Of a stretch of 64,000 bases of DNA, positions 46,517 through 61,630 are shown piece by piece. The DNA is from Salvia splendens. Its lineage: Eukaryota; Streptophyta; Magnoliopsida; Lamiales; Lamiaceae. Position numbers and translations under genes: made by a program. The notes under the pieces are model-generated. The model did not search any database. It was not told the origin of the DNA and worked only from the letters and a program-made list of their open reading frames with translations. The stretch spans positions 21,714,293 to 21,778,292 of the forward strand of contig NC_056047.1 of the NCBI RefSeq assembly GCF_004379255.2. The letters are read 5' to 3'. Numbering within the stretch: position 1 is the first letter of the stretch; each line of letters opens with the position of its first letter.

Positions 46517-48804
46517 TCAGTTTGTGGATTTCAAACTCATTTCATCTAGCAACTTATTCATTTGATCACGGTTTAACCCTTTGGTTAGCGAATCCGCTAG
46601 ATTATCTATTGACTTCACATAGTCAATTGTAATCACCCCTGTTGTGATCAAATGCCTCACGGTGTTATGTCGTCGACGTATATGTCGAGACTTACCGTTA
46701 TAGAAACCGTTGTTTGCCCTTCCAATAGCCGTTTGGATATCGCAGTGGATCAACACTGGTGGCACTGGCTTAGACCAACATGGAATATCATCAAGGAAGT
46801 TCTTAAGCTACTCGGCTTCCTCACCAGTCTTATCTAAGGCAATGAACTCTGATTCCATTGTTGATCGGGCTATACATGTCTGTTTTGTGGATTTCCACGA
46901 TACAGCACCTCCCCCAATAGTAAAGACGTATCCACTTGTTGAAAGTGAGTCTCTATTATCGGATATCCAGTTCGCATCACAGTACCCTTCAAGTACCGGG
47001 GGGTATCTCGAGAAGTGTAGCCCATGATTTTGAGTATGTTTTAAATATCTCAAAACCCTCACAAGAGCTCTCCAATGCTCTTTGCTTGGATTGCTCGTGT
47101 AACGACTCAACTTGTTCACGTCACAAGCAATGTCAGGTCGAGTGCAATTAGTCAAGTACATAATGCACCCGATGACCCGTGCATACTCTTCTTGTGCAAC
47201 GGGCTCGCCTTTGTTTTTGCTCAAGTGAACGTCGAGTTCAATTGGAGTCTTAACCGGCGCGCCATCATAGGCTTTGAATTTATTCAATATCTTCTCAACA
47301 TAATGTGATTGTGTTAAGATGATTCCATCAGACGTTCTTAGAATTTTCATTCCAAGAATTACATCGGCTAGACCCATGTCTTTCATGTCAAAGTTTCTCT
47401 TTAACATGGCCTTTGTATCGTTAATTACTTGAGTGTTGCTCCCCAAGATTAACATATCCTCAACGTATAGACACACTATAACATGGCCGTTATTAGTGCT
47501 CTTGATGTAGACACATTTGTCGCACTCGTAGATTTTAAACCCATTTGATAACATCACATTATCAAACTTCAAGTGCCATTGCAATGACGCTTGTTTTAAT
47601 CCATATAAGGACTTTACGAGCTTGCATACCTTTTTCTCTTATCCAGGTACTACAAACTCTTCGGGTTGTTCCATATATATTTCATCTTCTAGTTCACCAT
47701 TTAGAAACGCGGTCTTTACATCCATTTGATGAATCTCAAGATTGTGCAATGCAGCAATAGCGAGAAGCACTCGGATAGATGTAATCCTTGTTACAGGTGA
47801 ATAGGTATCGAAGAAGTCATGTCCTTCCTTTTGTTTAAAACCATTTTACTACTAATCGGGCTTTATACTTATCCACTATTCCATCGGCCTTAAATTTCCT
47901 TTTAAGCACCCATTTGCAACCTAGAGGTTTCGCACCTTCAGGTAGATCTACCAACACCCAAGTGTGGTTTAGCAAAATTGAATCTATTTCGCTTTGAACA
48001 GCTTCTTTCCAATGCAACCCGTCTGGACCATCGAAGGCTACTTTTATAGATGTTGGTTCTTCATCTAACATAAAAGCAATGTAGTCAGGACCAAATATTT
48101 TTGGTGTTCTGACTCTATTACCACGTCTTAGTATTGTATCCTTTGGATCGGGCCTTGCACGCTTGCGCGATTCAGGTTTCTCATTCGCTGATTTAGAACT
48201 AGTGGCTTCTTCAATTCTTGTCTCAGAATTGGTTGAGACTTTTTCCTTGTCTTTGCAAGGAAATGTATTTTCGAGAAATACAGCATTCCTCGACTCAATT
48301 GTTGTTCCTACTGTGATAGTCGATATTTTAGACTTGTGAACAACAAATCAATATGCACTACTGTTAAGTGCATATCCAATGAAGATGCAATCAACCGTTT
48401 TAGGTCCGATTGTAACTTCTTTGGGCGGAGGAACCATCACCTTTGCCAAACACCCTCACACTTTGAGGTATTTGTAGGATGGCTTATTTCCCTTCCACAA
48501 CTCATAAGGAGTAACATCTTTTCCTTTGAGAGAGATTTTATTCAAGATATAGTTGGCTGTCAAAACAGCTTCCCCCGACATGTTATGTGGTAATCCTGAA
48601 GTCAGAAGCAGTGCATTCATCATCTCTTTTAGAGTTCAATTTTTGCGTTCTGCAACACCGTTAGATTGTGGTGAATATGGAGCAGTTGTTTGATGAATTA
48701 TACCACTTGCGTTGTATAACTTCTCAAACGGGGCTACATATTCGCCTCCTCTATCGCTTCGAATCGTTTTGATTTTACAACCAAGTTGATTCTCAACTTC
48801 GTTC
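46517..48804 (-). pseudogene. Copia integrase C-part, reverse transcriptase and RNase H
   Basis: Continuation of pol in several frames. An integrase core piece lies near 48600-48800. RT begins at 48071-47835 (WKEAVQSEIDSILLNHTWVL, CKWVLKRKFKADG) and continues at 47584-46808 with [12 protein letters not shown] at the active site and [20 protein letters not shown]. RNase H-type [19 protein letters not shown] follows. A TAG at 46808-46810 interrupts the frame, which continues unchanged to SLTKGL and stops at 46517. Several further stops lie between 47600 and 48800. The active-site box reads YVED, not the usual YVDD. Confidence 0.88.
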
Positions 48805-50837
48805 TTATAATTTTTTTAACGCTTCTATTGCTTCTTCTTTACTTCTTAAAAGATAAATGTAGCAATACCTTGTGCAATCATCTATGAAAGTGATAAAGTA
48901 CTTTTTACCACCTCTAGTTTGCACCATCTTTAAATCACAAACATCCCTGTGAATTAATTCAAGGGGTTTTGTGTTTCGTTCAACTGAGTGAAACGGCAAC
49001 TTAGTCATTTTTACTTCAAGACAAATTTCACATTTATCTTGGGTATCCACTTCATTAGCCTTTAGTAAATCTAAATTCACTAATCTTTTAATAGCTTTTG
49101 AATTTACATGTCCCAATCTACAATGCCATAAATTTGAAGACTCGGTCAAATAAGAGGAAGTAGATGCTTTATTATTATTAGCCAATGGCTTTGCAACACT
49201 GCGAGTTGCCACACTAAGCTTGAAAAGCCCATCGGTTACATAACCTTTTCCGAGGGATTTTCCAAACTTATACAAAGCAAACCTATCAGACTCAAATACA
49301 AGTTTAAACCCCTTATTAACTAGTATTGACCCTGACACTAGGTTCTTGCGGATGTCCGGGACATGCAGCACATCCTTCAACGTTATTGTGACGCCAGACG
49401 TCATCATGAGGATCACATTTCCTATGCCAAGGACTTCGGAGGATGATTGATTCCCCATGTTGATCTTCCTTCCTTCAACCGCGGTGTAGGAGGCAAACTT
49501 GCTCCTATCTGAGCAGACATGAGCAGTAGTGCCGGTGTCAATGTACCAGCCACCCTTGTTATCAACAAGGTTAACCTCTTCAGTGATCACAGCAATGAGG
49601 TCGTTCTCGTCCCAGTCCTTGAACTCCTTCTGAACGACGTGGGCAGCCGGCTTCTTTTTCTTGCTGCGGCAGTCCTTTGCAAAGTGGTCTGGTTTGCCAC
49701 ATTTGTAGCAGTCCCCTTCAAACTTCTTTGAAGGCTGTTTTCCCTTCCCTTTGTCATTTGGATGGTTTGGGCGAGGGCGTTTGTTGGAGGGACCGCCCCT
49801 CTCCAACAGATTGGCTTTGGCTTCATTTGGGGTAAAGCCCTTAGCCTTTTGGTCGCTTTTGCGCACATCAGCCTCAATGCGGAACTTCACGATCAAGTCT
49901 TCAAGAGTCATCTGCTTTCGCTTGTGCTTGAGATAGCTCTTGAAGTCCTTCCAACTGGGAGGAAGCTTGTCAATGATCGTGCACCTTAGGAATTTATCGG
50001 GCAAGGTCATCCCTTCAGCCACTAGTGCGTGGATGATCATTTGGAGCTCTTGGACTTGCTCCATGATAGGTCGAGAATCGACCATCTTGTAGTCCATAAA
50101 TTTGGAAGCTACAACTTGTTCAGTCCCTGCAGCATTATCTAGGCTATACTTCTTTTCTAGGTTTTCCCACATTTGTTTAGATGTGGTTACATTGGAGTAT
50201 ACATTGTAGAGGCTATCATCTAATGCACTTAAAATAAAATTTTTACATAGATAATCCCCTTTTCTCCAAGCTTCATAGTCCGCCATGACTTCGAGCCTAG
50301 TCTCTTGGTCGCTTGGCGCAGGCGGCTCGTTTTCCGTGAGGAAGTTGGCGACGCCCAATGTTGTCAAGTAGAACAACATCTTTTGTACAACCGCTTGAAG
50401 TCAGATCCTCCAAACTTTGGTGGTTTCTCGGCAGGTGGCATCATTCTTGGTGCCAAAGGTGTCGCACTTGGTCCATGGAAGGAACCAATTCTATTGCCCC
50501 CGAAGGAGCCAACAACATGGTTAGGCATAGAGCCCCCACCATTCATGTTGGGCATAGAGCCCGCCATGGTCGTACCAGCCCCGAAGGGACTAGCACCCGC
50601 ATGAGACCCGAAGGCCCCAGCATTCGTGTGAGACCCGAAGGCCCCAGCACTCGATCCATTAAAGGATCCGAAGGAACCACTAAAAGTGGAACCAGCCGAA
50701 CCACCAAAGGTGGAACCAGTGGACGCCCCGAAAGGGTTGTCCCAAACCCATGGGACAGTTGAAGAGGCGGCTGGGAAGCCGGGGGGTGGCATCATCGAGG
50801 GGATCGATGAAGTGTTGACCGGTTCAGTGGTCGCCAT
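48805..50837 (-). pseudogene. Copia gag, protease and integrase N-terminal part
   Basis: Starts MATTEPVNTSS with a Gly/Ser/Phe-rich leader (50837-50364); the frame changes near 50380-50400; a long segment then runs from 50379 to 48805. Motifs: the UBN2-type gag region ([19 protein letters not shown]), zinc knuckle [14 protein letters not shown], protease [17 protein letters not shown]-pre-integrase [17 protein letters not shown] and integrase [17 protein letters not shown]. The frame is lost at 48805 in a run of seven As (minus strand). The HRDVCDLK stretch replaces the usual first-Asp context with changes, though Asp is kept. Confidence 0.88.
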
Positions 50838-50984
50838 GGTGGAGGAAATGGTGCGGTGGTGGTGGTAGCAGCGGTGTTGGATTCAATCGACATCTCCAGC
50901 AAAAGTGTTAAATGTTTCGAAAGTTTTTAGGTTCAGTTTAGTGTCCAAATTCCTTCAAAAGCAAGTTATATCTCGTCTTGCGAT

Positions 50985-51945
50985 TGTTGGTTTCTGGGAT
51001 TACAAGAGATAAAAGTCGGGTGTAATACAAACCCAAAGAAGGAATACAAAAGGAGAAACTGAACTAAAAATTACAACTGAAATTGAAACAGTAACCGTGA
51101 ATAAGTTTAGCCGAGTCGAGGAGGCCTCTTCCCGCAAGACGCGCCCCGGTAGTGCTCTCGGTTTGGCGTGTCATCCCCAAAGGTAAAACGGCTACGTCTC
51201 TGGTGATGCAGCACCGCAATCAACAGAGCTCCGGAGAACTGGATGGAGGAGAGGGCAGAGCTTCGACAGAAAGACAATGCAGAGAGAGGGAGAGAGCTTA
51301 TGCTTGTGTAATATGTGTCAACCAAGCCATGAAGGCTCATCATGGCAGATTCATAACCGCCGACGGTTACGAGCGTGTGGCAGGAGTGTGCCTTTCGCGT
51401 GCGGAGCGTGTGCTTTTCTCACTGTGCCACGCTTGACGACGTGTCAAGCCACTTGGATTGCTGACTCTGCGGTGGTATAAAAAGATTAAGTTTGGGCAAT
51501 TGCCAAGTCCAAGTCCAAGTCCAAGTCCGAGATCGAGATCAGGCCCGCGACCGCGAGCACGAGCACGGGCTCGGGCGGGCGGGCGACGCGCGCGTGTGGG
51601 CTCTTTCACCCATCTTGGTCCACTATAATTATTAAGTAACATAAAGTTACTTAATTTAAACACATTAAAATATGTGTTACTCCTCCTATGTGGGATAATT
51701 AACACTAGTTAATTATTCCCTAAGCTCCAACTCCAAGCTTTAATTAAAAGCTAATTATGCCCAACTTTAATCCACCATTTCTCACTCACCGGAAATCGGA
51801 TTTGAAAATGTGAATATACTACATTTATCTACGTAAAATGTAGATCGACGCTATATCATTTAATTTTACAAAATTAAATGTCTCGTCACTTTTATTATTT
51901 GGTCAAAATCCATTGACCGGGCATATTTAATCCATGATTTTTACA
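50985..51945 (-). repeat. Copia 5' LTR (961 bp)
   Basis: Same ends as the other copy. It lacks the TATA-bearing block (junction near 51318) but has an extra stretch of about 150-160 bp (about 51375-51550), including CCAAGT repeats at about 51505-51525. A GC-rich repeat follows to about 51592. Confidence 0.9.
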
Positions 51946-52014
51946 CATACAAAATAAAGTTGCATAAAATCTCGTGCCGCCCAAGGAAGGGGTATCTTCC
52001 TTGGACGGAGGGAG
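51946..52014. mobile_element. Stowaway-like MITE, right half (split by Copia)
   Basis: Continues the element at 44937-45073 after the duplicated CATAC. It ends GGACGGAGGGAG followed by TA (52015-52016). Confidence 0.8.
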
Positions 52015-52016
52015 TA

Positions 52017-53152
52017 CTTAACAAGTACAAAAAAGACAAAGGTAAGGTGTATTACTGTGCATAGTGGTGATGAGTGCAACATAAAGGTATACCTAATCTA
52101 ATTTCAAAAAACCCTAAACTAACACATTAAATTGCTTGCGTAAACAAACATAAGATTAAACAATACTTTTGATTGAAATTAACAACAAGAATAGAGAATG
52201 TCTTCGTCCCTTAAGCTATGGAGCTAGAAGAAACGAAGATGATGATTCGTGCCTGAAATTCCAAGTTGTCCAAGCACACGCGTGCAATATGAACTTGAGT
52301 AAGAGAGAAGAATTGGTAAATTAAGAGAGATGAATAGAAAAATGGATAAAGTATGATACAGGAAGAGAAAATGTAGTGTAAATAGTGTTAGTGGATTGTG
52401 GGCTCCAATTTCTAAAATAAAAAAATTTAAAATTTTATATTTTTAAGGAACGGACTAAAATGGAAATAGTTTCTATTTTTAGGGACGGAAGTAATATTTT
52501 TTCACACTTATTTAATGGTTGTTTTACATTTTCAAATGTATAATAAACAAAACAAGATGGGGTCTGTCTAAACCTCCTGCCCATGCTGGGTGTTTTTTAT
52601 TAAAAACAAACAAATAATAATATATTAATTAATTAAGCAATAACATACTTCAATAAATTAATGGATATTTATATCTTAAGTGTGAGAAATTATTAAATAA
52701 AAGAAAATGTCTGGATTACTTATAATTTCAGACTTGGATAGAGTCAATATTATTTTATAGTAGTGGCTAATTATAATATTTTATTTTTCCCTAGATTAAA
52801 TTAGGACTCAATTTAATTATTTAAAGTCAAATAGGTGTGGCCCATTACATAACTTATACTGATAGATGAGAAAGAGATTAAAATTCTGTCGGGAAAATAT
52901 CATCCCCCATATACAGTAGGGATCGAAATTTTGTTCCTTTTTCTTTCGGAATTTTGTCTCTTCTCTATTCAAGAGATATATATTTTGATAAACTTAGCTC
53001 ACTTTAAAATCAAGATACAAGTTTGGGATATAGTTAAAAGATTTGTGGTTTAGTATTGAGTAATCATTATGTAGAGAAGGAACAAGCCATCTTCAATTCT
53101 ATAAAGAATTGATCATTAAGGTGTTCAATTCTCTTCGTGCATGTTTAGGGTC
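52017..53152. other. intergenic DNA
   Basis: AT-rich with a right-half remnant of a Stowaway-like element at about 52380-52496 (GGACTAAAATGG...TTTTTAGGGACGGAAG). No gene. Confidence 0.45.
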
Positions 53153-53345
53153 TCAATTAATCAATAAGCATATTTAATTTTAAGTTATAGGCATGATTTA
53201 TGCATTAATTGCACAAATAATTTTAATTTAAATAATCTGCTAATTAGAGTTTCAATTAATCAATAAGCATATTTAATTTTAAGTTATAGGCATGATTCAT
53301 GTATTAATTGCACAAATAATTTTAATTTAAATAATCTGCTAAATA
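53153..53345. repeat. 99-bp tandem duplication
   Basis: TCAATTAATCAATAAGCATA and the following ~95 bp occur twice head-to-tail with a period of 99 bp and only a few differences (for example GATTTATGCATT against GATTCATGTATT). Confidence 0.85.
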
Positions 53346-53408
53346 GATCAAACTCTGATTTATTTATTTTTCCGGCTGCACAACCCCAACATTATAAACA
53401 ACCCCAAC

Positions 53409-54450
53409 ATGCACTACTCGCCGCTGATTGAGAAGATCGCATTCCTCACCAAGAAATGGACAGGTAAGAATCTTTCTTATGCCGGTAAAACTGAACTTGT
53501 GCGCTCTGTTGTGCAGGGAGTCGAGTGCTACTGGCTACAAGTCTTTCCCCTGCCGGCTAATGTAAGGGACCGGATCATCTCCATATGCCGCGAGTTCCTT
53601 TGGGGTACCAAATACCCCCAGGTGTCTTGGAAGCAACTCTGCCTACCGAAGGATGAAGGGGGACTTGGATTTCGGGACCTCGGGGCGTTGAACAAGGCAC
53701 TCCTTGCTCGGAACCTGTGGACCATTCACACCAAGAAGGACTCCCTATGGATCAAATGGATCCATAGTTAGTTTCTCAAGAACATGACGCTATGGGAGTG
53801 GACGGCAAGGTCGCGAGAATCACCACTTTTCAAGAGGCTGCTGGAAATCCTGACGAATTGCTTACCGACCGGCCGAGAAGAGAGGTGGAGAAGCTGCTGG
53901 GACAATGGTACGGGAGCAAGGGAGCGGTCGAGGCATACGACTAGTTCAGGCCAAAAGGAGAACGATGACCGTGGCACAGATTCGTGTGGAAGGAGTTTGT
54001 CCCGCCAAAGTACTCCTTCACTACTTGGCATGCTCTTAAAGGACGGCTTCCAACGAGGGACAGACTGGGCTACAAGAATATCGATCAACGCTGCCCCTTG
54101 TGCATGGCGCACACGGAGTCTGTGGACCACCTTTTCTTCAAATGCCACAATACTTGGGCAGTTTGGAAGGAGATCAAATCTTGGCTGGGGATGCGGAGGA
54201 ACATCACCACTATACCAAGCACCATCAAGTGGATGATCAAGGAACGAAGCGGCGCGGCAATCATCTGCAAGGAAAGATGACTAGCCCCATCGCTATGGTC
54301 AGCCTGTTGTGGCAAGGTAGGAATGCCTTTATATTCGACGGAACAGCATTTGAACCCAAGGACTTGGTGTTTGAGGTGAAGAAGGTAACATATGCAGTTT
54401 TATACTCCCTTTATCCGCATGAGCAAGTGACCGAGCACTTGGGAGTCTAG
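53409..54450 (+). pseudogene. LINE ORF2 3' remnant (RT C-terminal part and zf-RVT)
   Basis: The first segment (53409-53771) has FLTKKWTGKNLSYAGKTELV, REFLWGTKYPQVSWKQLCLP and GGLGFRDLGALNKALLARNL, the region after the RT palm in plant L1 elements. After a stop and frame changes, 53984-54280 has the zf-RVT pattern YSFTTWHALKGRLPTRDRL, CPLCMAHTESVDHLFFKC. A final piece (about 54290-54450) reads LLWQGRNAFIFDG. It is 5'-truncated with several breaks. The 3' end is not clear; a possible A-rich tail lies at about 54903-54950. Confidence 0.8.
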
Positions 54451-55291
54451 CGTTGCTCTCGACCGCGGGGGTACTCTTTTTCCTCCTAGGGATTTTTGCC
54501 CACTGGGTTTTAACTCTAGCAGGTTTTAACGAGGCCCTACCCCTACCTTCATTGGGGTAACGTGGACGGTAGCAACGAGTACAAGCACACATTGAAGGAA
54601 GGAAGTACCGGAGTATGTCGAGTGGATCCCACCGAGAAGACTACAACCGATGTGTAGTTCTATTGTTTGATCTTATTCGTGTATTGTTAATGTGCGTTTT
54701 ATGGTTTGTAATATTGACTCTATGGGTACCTTTTCCCTTGAGTCTACTTCCCCCATCGGCCTACTTAGCTTCGGCTCTTAGGCATGTATCCCTCGAGTAT
54801 GCCCATATCTTACCGATTTACTTCCTCCATTCCTTGTTAATTAAAGTGTTTCCAATCGGCACAGAGTTTAAGAATACTGTGTTAAGTGGAGTGCGAATAA
54901 AGCAATAGAAAATAAAATAAAAAAGATAAAAAGAGAATAAAATAAATAGATAATTTTTTTTTTTTAGAAATAAAAATGACTCTATTAAGTCGGAACTTTC
55001 CAAAATAATAAAATGACCCTGCGTAGAACGGATTGACTACATTTCGTATTACCATATTTTAGCTTAGTTTGAGATAAATTTGAGAAGTCAACAAAGTATA
55101 TTTTGCAGTCCAACATATTAAACGAAGCCTATTTGGCCACGACGCAATAGCGGACGTCCAAAAAAAAAAACCAAGCCCATTTAGCCCAATCTATTAAACC
55201 AATAAATAACGCAAAACCGTGTTCATATTCATATACTATCGCAGTCTCTCTCTCAAAAAAATCGTTTCCAGCAGTAGAGAAACCGATCGAA
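54451..55291. other. LINE 3' tail region and 14-3-3 upstream region
   Basis: The first part probably contains LINE 3' untranslated sequence. From about 55130 the region serves as promoter and 5' UTR of the 14-3-3 gene; CAGTCTCTCTCTC at about 55241-55253 is typical of plant leaders. No clear TATA box. Confidence 0.4.
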
Positions 55292-57019
<1,728 letters not shown>

Positions 57020-58577
57020 CTGCATTCAGGTCTCTTATCTGGGTGTCTTGCTATTATCTCTATAGTAGTCTTACAGTCTTCTTCTTTGAAGCGACCCCTT
57101 CGCTTCATGATTCTTCGCCTTTCATTTCCTTGCTAAACTCTGCTGATGTATGTGCCCAATTTGCTTATATAATTTGTGCCGATTTCTCTTTTTTTTTCCG
57201 AAAAAAAATCTCATTTATGTGTGAAGTCATCTTTGAGCATAATATTTTCATCAATTTCGCAAAGAAAAATGGCATTTTGATGGGGTCCAATCTAGAAAGT
57301 GATTTGGGATTCCCCAAAATATAGGGTACAATTTTGTTGGGAGTTAAGATTGGAGATTGGCATTGGCTGAGGGGATGTTGAAGGGTCGGATATGGTGGGG
57401 GCATTATTAATATTATCTACTTTAGGCTTTTCTCTCGTGATAGAAAGATCAACCAATCATCGGCCACTAGTTGGTGATGAGGCTGGAATCCTTCCCACCA
57501 ATTTATGATTGGACAACCCCCATGCTTCACAATATCTTATGTAGCCATATTCAAACGATTCTATCCAAAACCAATGTAAAAACTAAGTATTAGCTAACAT
57601 TTCGACATGATATGAACATTCCACATGAAACTAAATAGATTTAGATCAAACTTTTTTGAATTTATTTACTTAAGTTTTAATTATGTAAATCAAGTTTAAT
57701 CGTGTAAATCGAGTTTGTGTTGTTATCTTGTTGTTATCGAGTCCTGTCGGGTCATCGTTTTATTATTGGCCGAGAGAGCCTTTTCAAATAAAGATTTTAA
57801 GCCTCGTCGTGTGGAAATGGAGGCAAAACAATGTTACATGAAGTTGCAAAGTAATGGTAATGGTGGAGGTGGTGACGAAGAAACTATTACTTTTTCATAT
57901 CACTATTGTTATTCCATAACAACTTTATTTTCTTCTATATTGTTGTTGCACTCATTTATAAAAACAAAATTATTTTCCTCATTTTATCCTTAGCTAATAA
58001 ACAATCAGGATAAGTTAGGGACTAAAAAGAGTTGAGATCGGACTTCCTGTCGAGTTTACTGCTGATTAAATTAGGACTTGAATTTGAGATCTAGTCTTTC
58101 AATAAAAATAGGAATTGACTTGGAACTTGAGAGAAGTGTTGATTTCCTCTATAGAGGCGGACAAAAAGTATGCAAGTTATAACCCTATGAATGATATTCT
58201 TGAATATTTATAATATCCCATAATTATCATTCCATATCTAGGTTTATAATTACATATATCTGGGTTTATCATGATATAAATTTTGAATGTTTCTGCATGG
58301 GATTTTCGAAATTTTCCTTCTTTTTCTCTCTATTATTCCGTCATATTTTCAGTCTCCTATATCATGAATAACAAGGGTTAGACCAGAGATCTATGGAGGT
58401 AGGACTAGGCCTAACCTATTTGAACTTTCAAATTTAATTGAGCCCTAAATTAATTCAAGTGAACAAGCATAATATTATTATGTGCCACGATCCAAAATAA
58501 AATAGATCTCTCGTGACCCCGTCCAATCCCCCAATTACGAATAATCTGAGCTATCTAGCATTTAAGATAAATATATA
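57020..58577. other. 14-3-3 3' region and intergenic DNA
   Basis: The first few hundred bases are probably 3' UTR. An open frame near 57715-57993 has no family motif. No other feature seen. Confidence 0.45.
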
Positions 58578-58874
58578 CTCCTGCCGTCCTATAAGAATAT
58601 GCACTCTTTTCTTTTTAGTCTCTCCCACAAAAATATGCACTTTTTAATTTTGAAAACTCTTTTCTCCACTAACAATATTTTAATTACTTTTTCTCTCTAC
58701 TTCTCTCTTACTTTACCAATTTTGTATTAAAACTCATGCTGAATCTAAAGTTCATATTCTTTAGGGACGGAGGGAGTATATTTACTTTTTCTCTCTACTT
58801 CTCTCTTACTTTACCAATTTTGTATTAAAACTCATGTCGAATCTAAAGTTCATATTCTTTAGGGACGGAGGGAG
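58578..58874. mobile_element. Stowaway-like MITE with internal duplication
   Basis: Left end CTCCTGCCGTCCTATAAG, right end CTTTAGGGACGGAGGGAG, TA at 58576-58577 and 58875-58876. The right ~98 bp is duplicated in tandem (58684-58781 and 58782-58877), so the terminal sequence GGGACGGAGGGAGTA appears twice. Confidence 0.8.
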
Positions 58875-58877
58875 TAT

Positions 58878-60005
58878 TAATCTTCTGCAGCTGATTTCAT
58901 TAACTAATGGATTTATCTTATATCAAAAAGTTGTCCAGTTCACTAAGCTAATTTATTATTTATAGAATTAATTTAACCATATGGATTTCCTAAGAATAAT
59001 TACTCCAATTAAATCGATCTAGAAAAAGGCTCAGTTAATTAATGGGCTATAAAATATTTTAAATCAAGAAAATGAATTAAATTAAAAATGAGACAAGATT
59101 ATATATCTAGATTTGAATGGTAAACAAATAGTACTAAACGATGATATGCCACTGACTAATATTGCTTAAATACCTAATTTAATCTGGTTAATTGTGTTGC
59201 ATGTATGCATATATCTATGACAACTGACAACACTGAGGAAAAAAATGAAAATATTACAAAGTCATTTTGCACTATTATTAAAAAAATGGGCAAGGTCAAT
59301 GATTTTAGAAAATTCAAAAATATGTTAAAAAAATCCAAAAGTGAAAGACTTCTCGTGGCATTATATCCTTGATTTATAGATCATTAACTCCATCTCATAA
59401 TAAGAGTCACATTTTATCATTTTACGTCTCATAATGAGAGTCACATTTTATCATTTCCTATAATAAGAATCACATTTTATCATTTCGCGTCCTATAATAA
59501 GAATCACATTTTATCATTTCACTCTATTCCACGATAGACCAAAACCCAAACACACATCAAGAATACAATTCACTCTATTCCACGATAGACCAAAACCAAA
59601 ACACACATGAAGAATACAAATGACCCAACATACTCGAGATTTTTAGGGTGCCGAGACAGTTTAAAACGACAAATATACTAAATTTTAGCAACTCATGTGT
59701 CGAGATAAAAGAACAATTGAATGAAACAAACAAGATTATAAAATGGAAGAGTACTAATAAGAATGAAACAAGTACTAATATAATAGAAAGCAAAAAGAGC
59801 GACTGAATTTTCAAAAACCCAAGGCAATTCTTACCATTATAAGCACAATACCAGAATATTTGAATACCAAAGTTTCTAAAACACAAACATTTAACTACTA
59901 GAAGTCTGATATTATCTACCAACATAACCAACTAAACAATTCCACCACCATATACCCACAACCACCACCACCACCACCACATTTTGACAAAATCAATCAG
60001 CAACT
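58878..60005. other. intergenic DNA with two short tandem arrays
   Basis: Mostly AT-rich. Holds the arrays at 59390-59630 and a CCA-type simple repeat at about 59942-59981. The right end is the H3.3 3' UTR. Confidence 0.45.
59390..59630. repeat. two adjoining tandem arrays
   Basis: First, four units of ~30-33 bp based on ATAATAAGAGTCACATTTTA + TCATTT (59390-59520). Then two ~57-bp units starting CACTCTATTCCACGATAGAC (about 59520-59625). The first has the look of a degraded MITE interior. Confidence 0.7.
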
Positions 60006-61347
<1,342 letters not shown>

Positions 61348-61439
61348 CTTTCACTCGACAGAGCTCTGTGTTTCAATTAATATTCAAACTTGAATCGAAT
61401 ATCTCTTCCCTCTTTTCTCTCTTCTCGGAGGAGTAGACG

Positions 61440-61630
61440 ATTAAAATAAAGTAGGAGGAGGCTGAGGCGTATTTATAGGAAGGTTGATGGATAGAATCTG
61501 ACGGTCACTAATCATTGTCGTTTGTCCTTCCCTAATCAAATCTGACGGTGTCGGGTGCGGCAATTTGTGTTTCTTCGCATTATATGTACGGCTGCGATTA
61601 GCCGATGGGCTCTGTGACGCGGATCGAGAT
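61440..61630 (-). promoter_or_regulatory. H3.3 promoter: TATA box and histone octamer
   Basis: TATAAAT on the minus strand at 61471-61477, about 35 bp upstream of the likely leader start. The plant histone octamer CGCGGATC is at 61618-61625, in plus orientation. The octamer is known from plant histone promoters. Confidence 0.7.

Larger units (their letters stand above)
45074..51945 (-). mobile_element. LTR/Copia retrotransposon, two LTRs
   Basis: Target duplication CATAC at 45069-45073 and 51946-51950. The 5' LTR is on the right (51945-50985) and the 3' LTR on the left (45956-45074), because the coding strand is minus. Gag, protease, integrase, RT and RNase H follow Copia order (integrase before RT). 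A purine tract TGGGGGAT sits directly inside the 3' LTR. The LTRs are close in sequence apart from two large indels, so insertion is fairly recent; the coding region nevertheless has frameshifts and stops. Confidence 0.92.

Noticed and set aside
59390..59630. Regular short repeats that superficially look like a CRISPR array
   Set aside because: Repeats are directly adjacent without unique spacers, in a plant nuclear setting.
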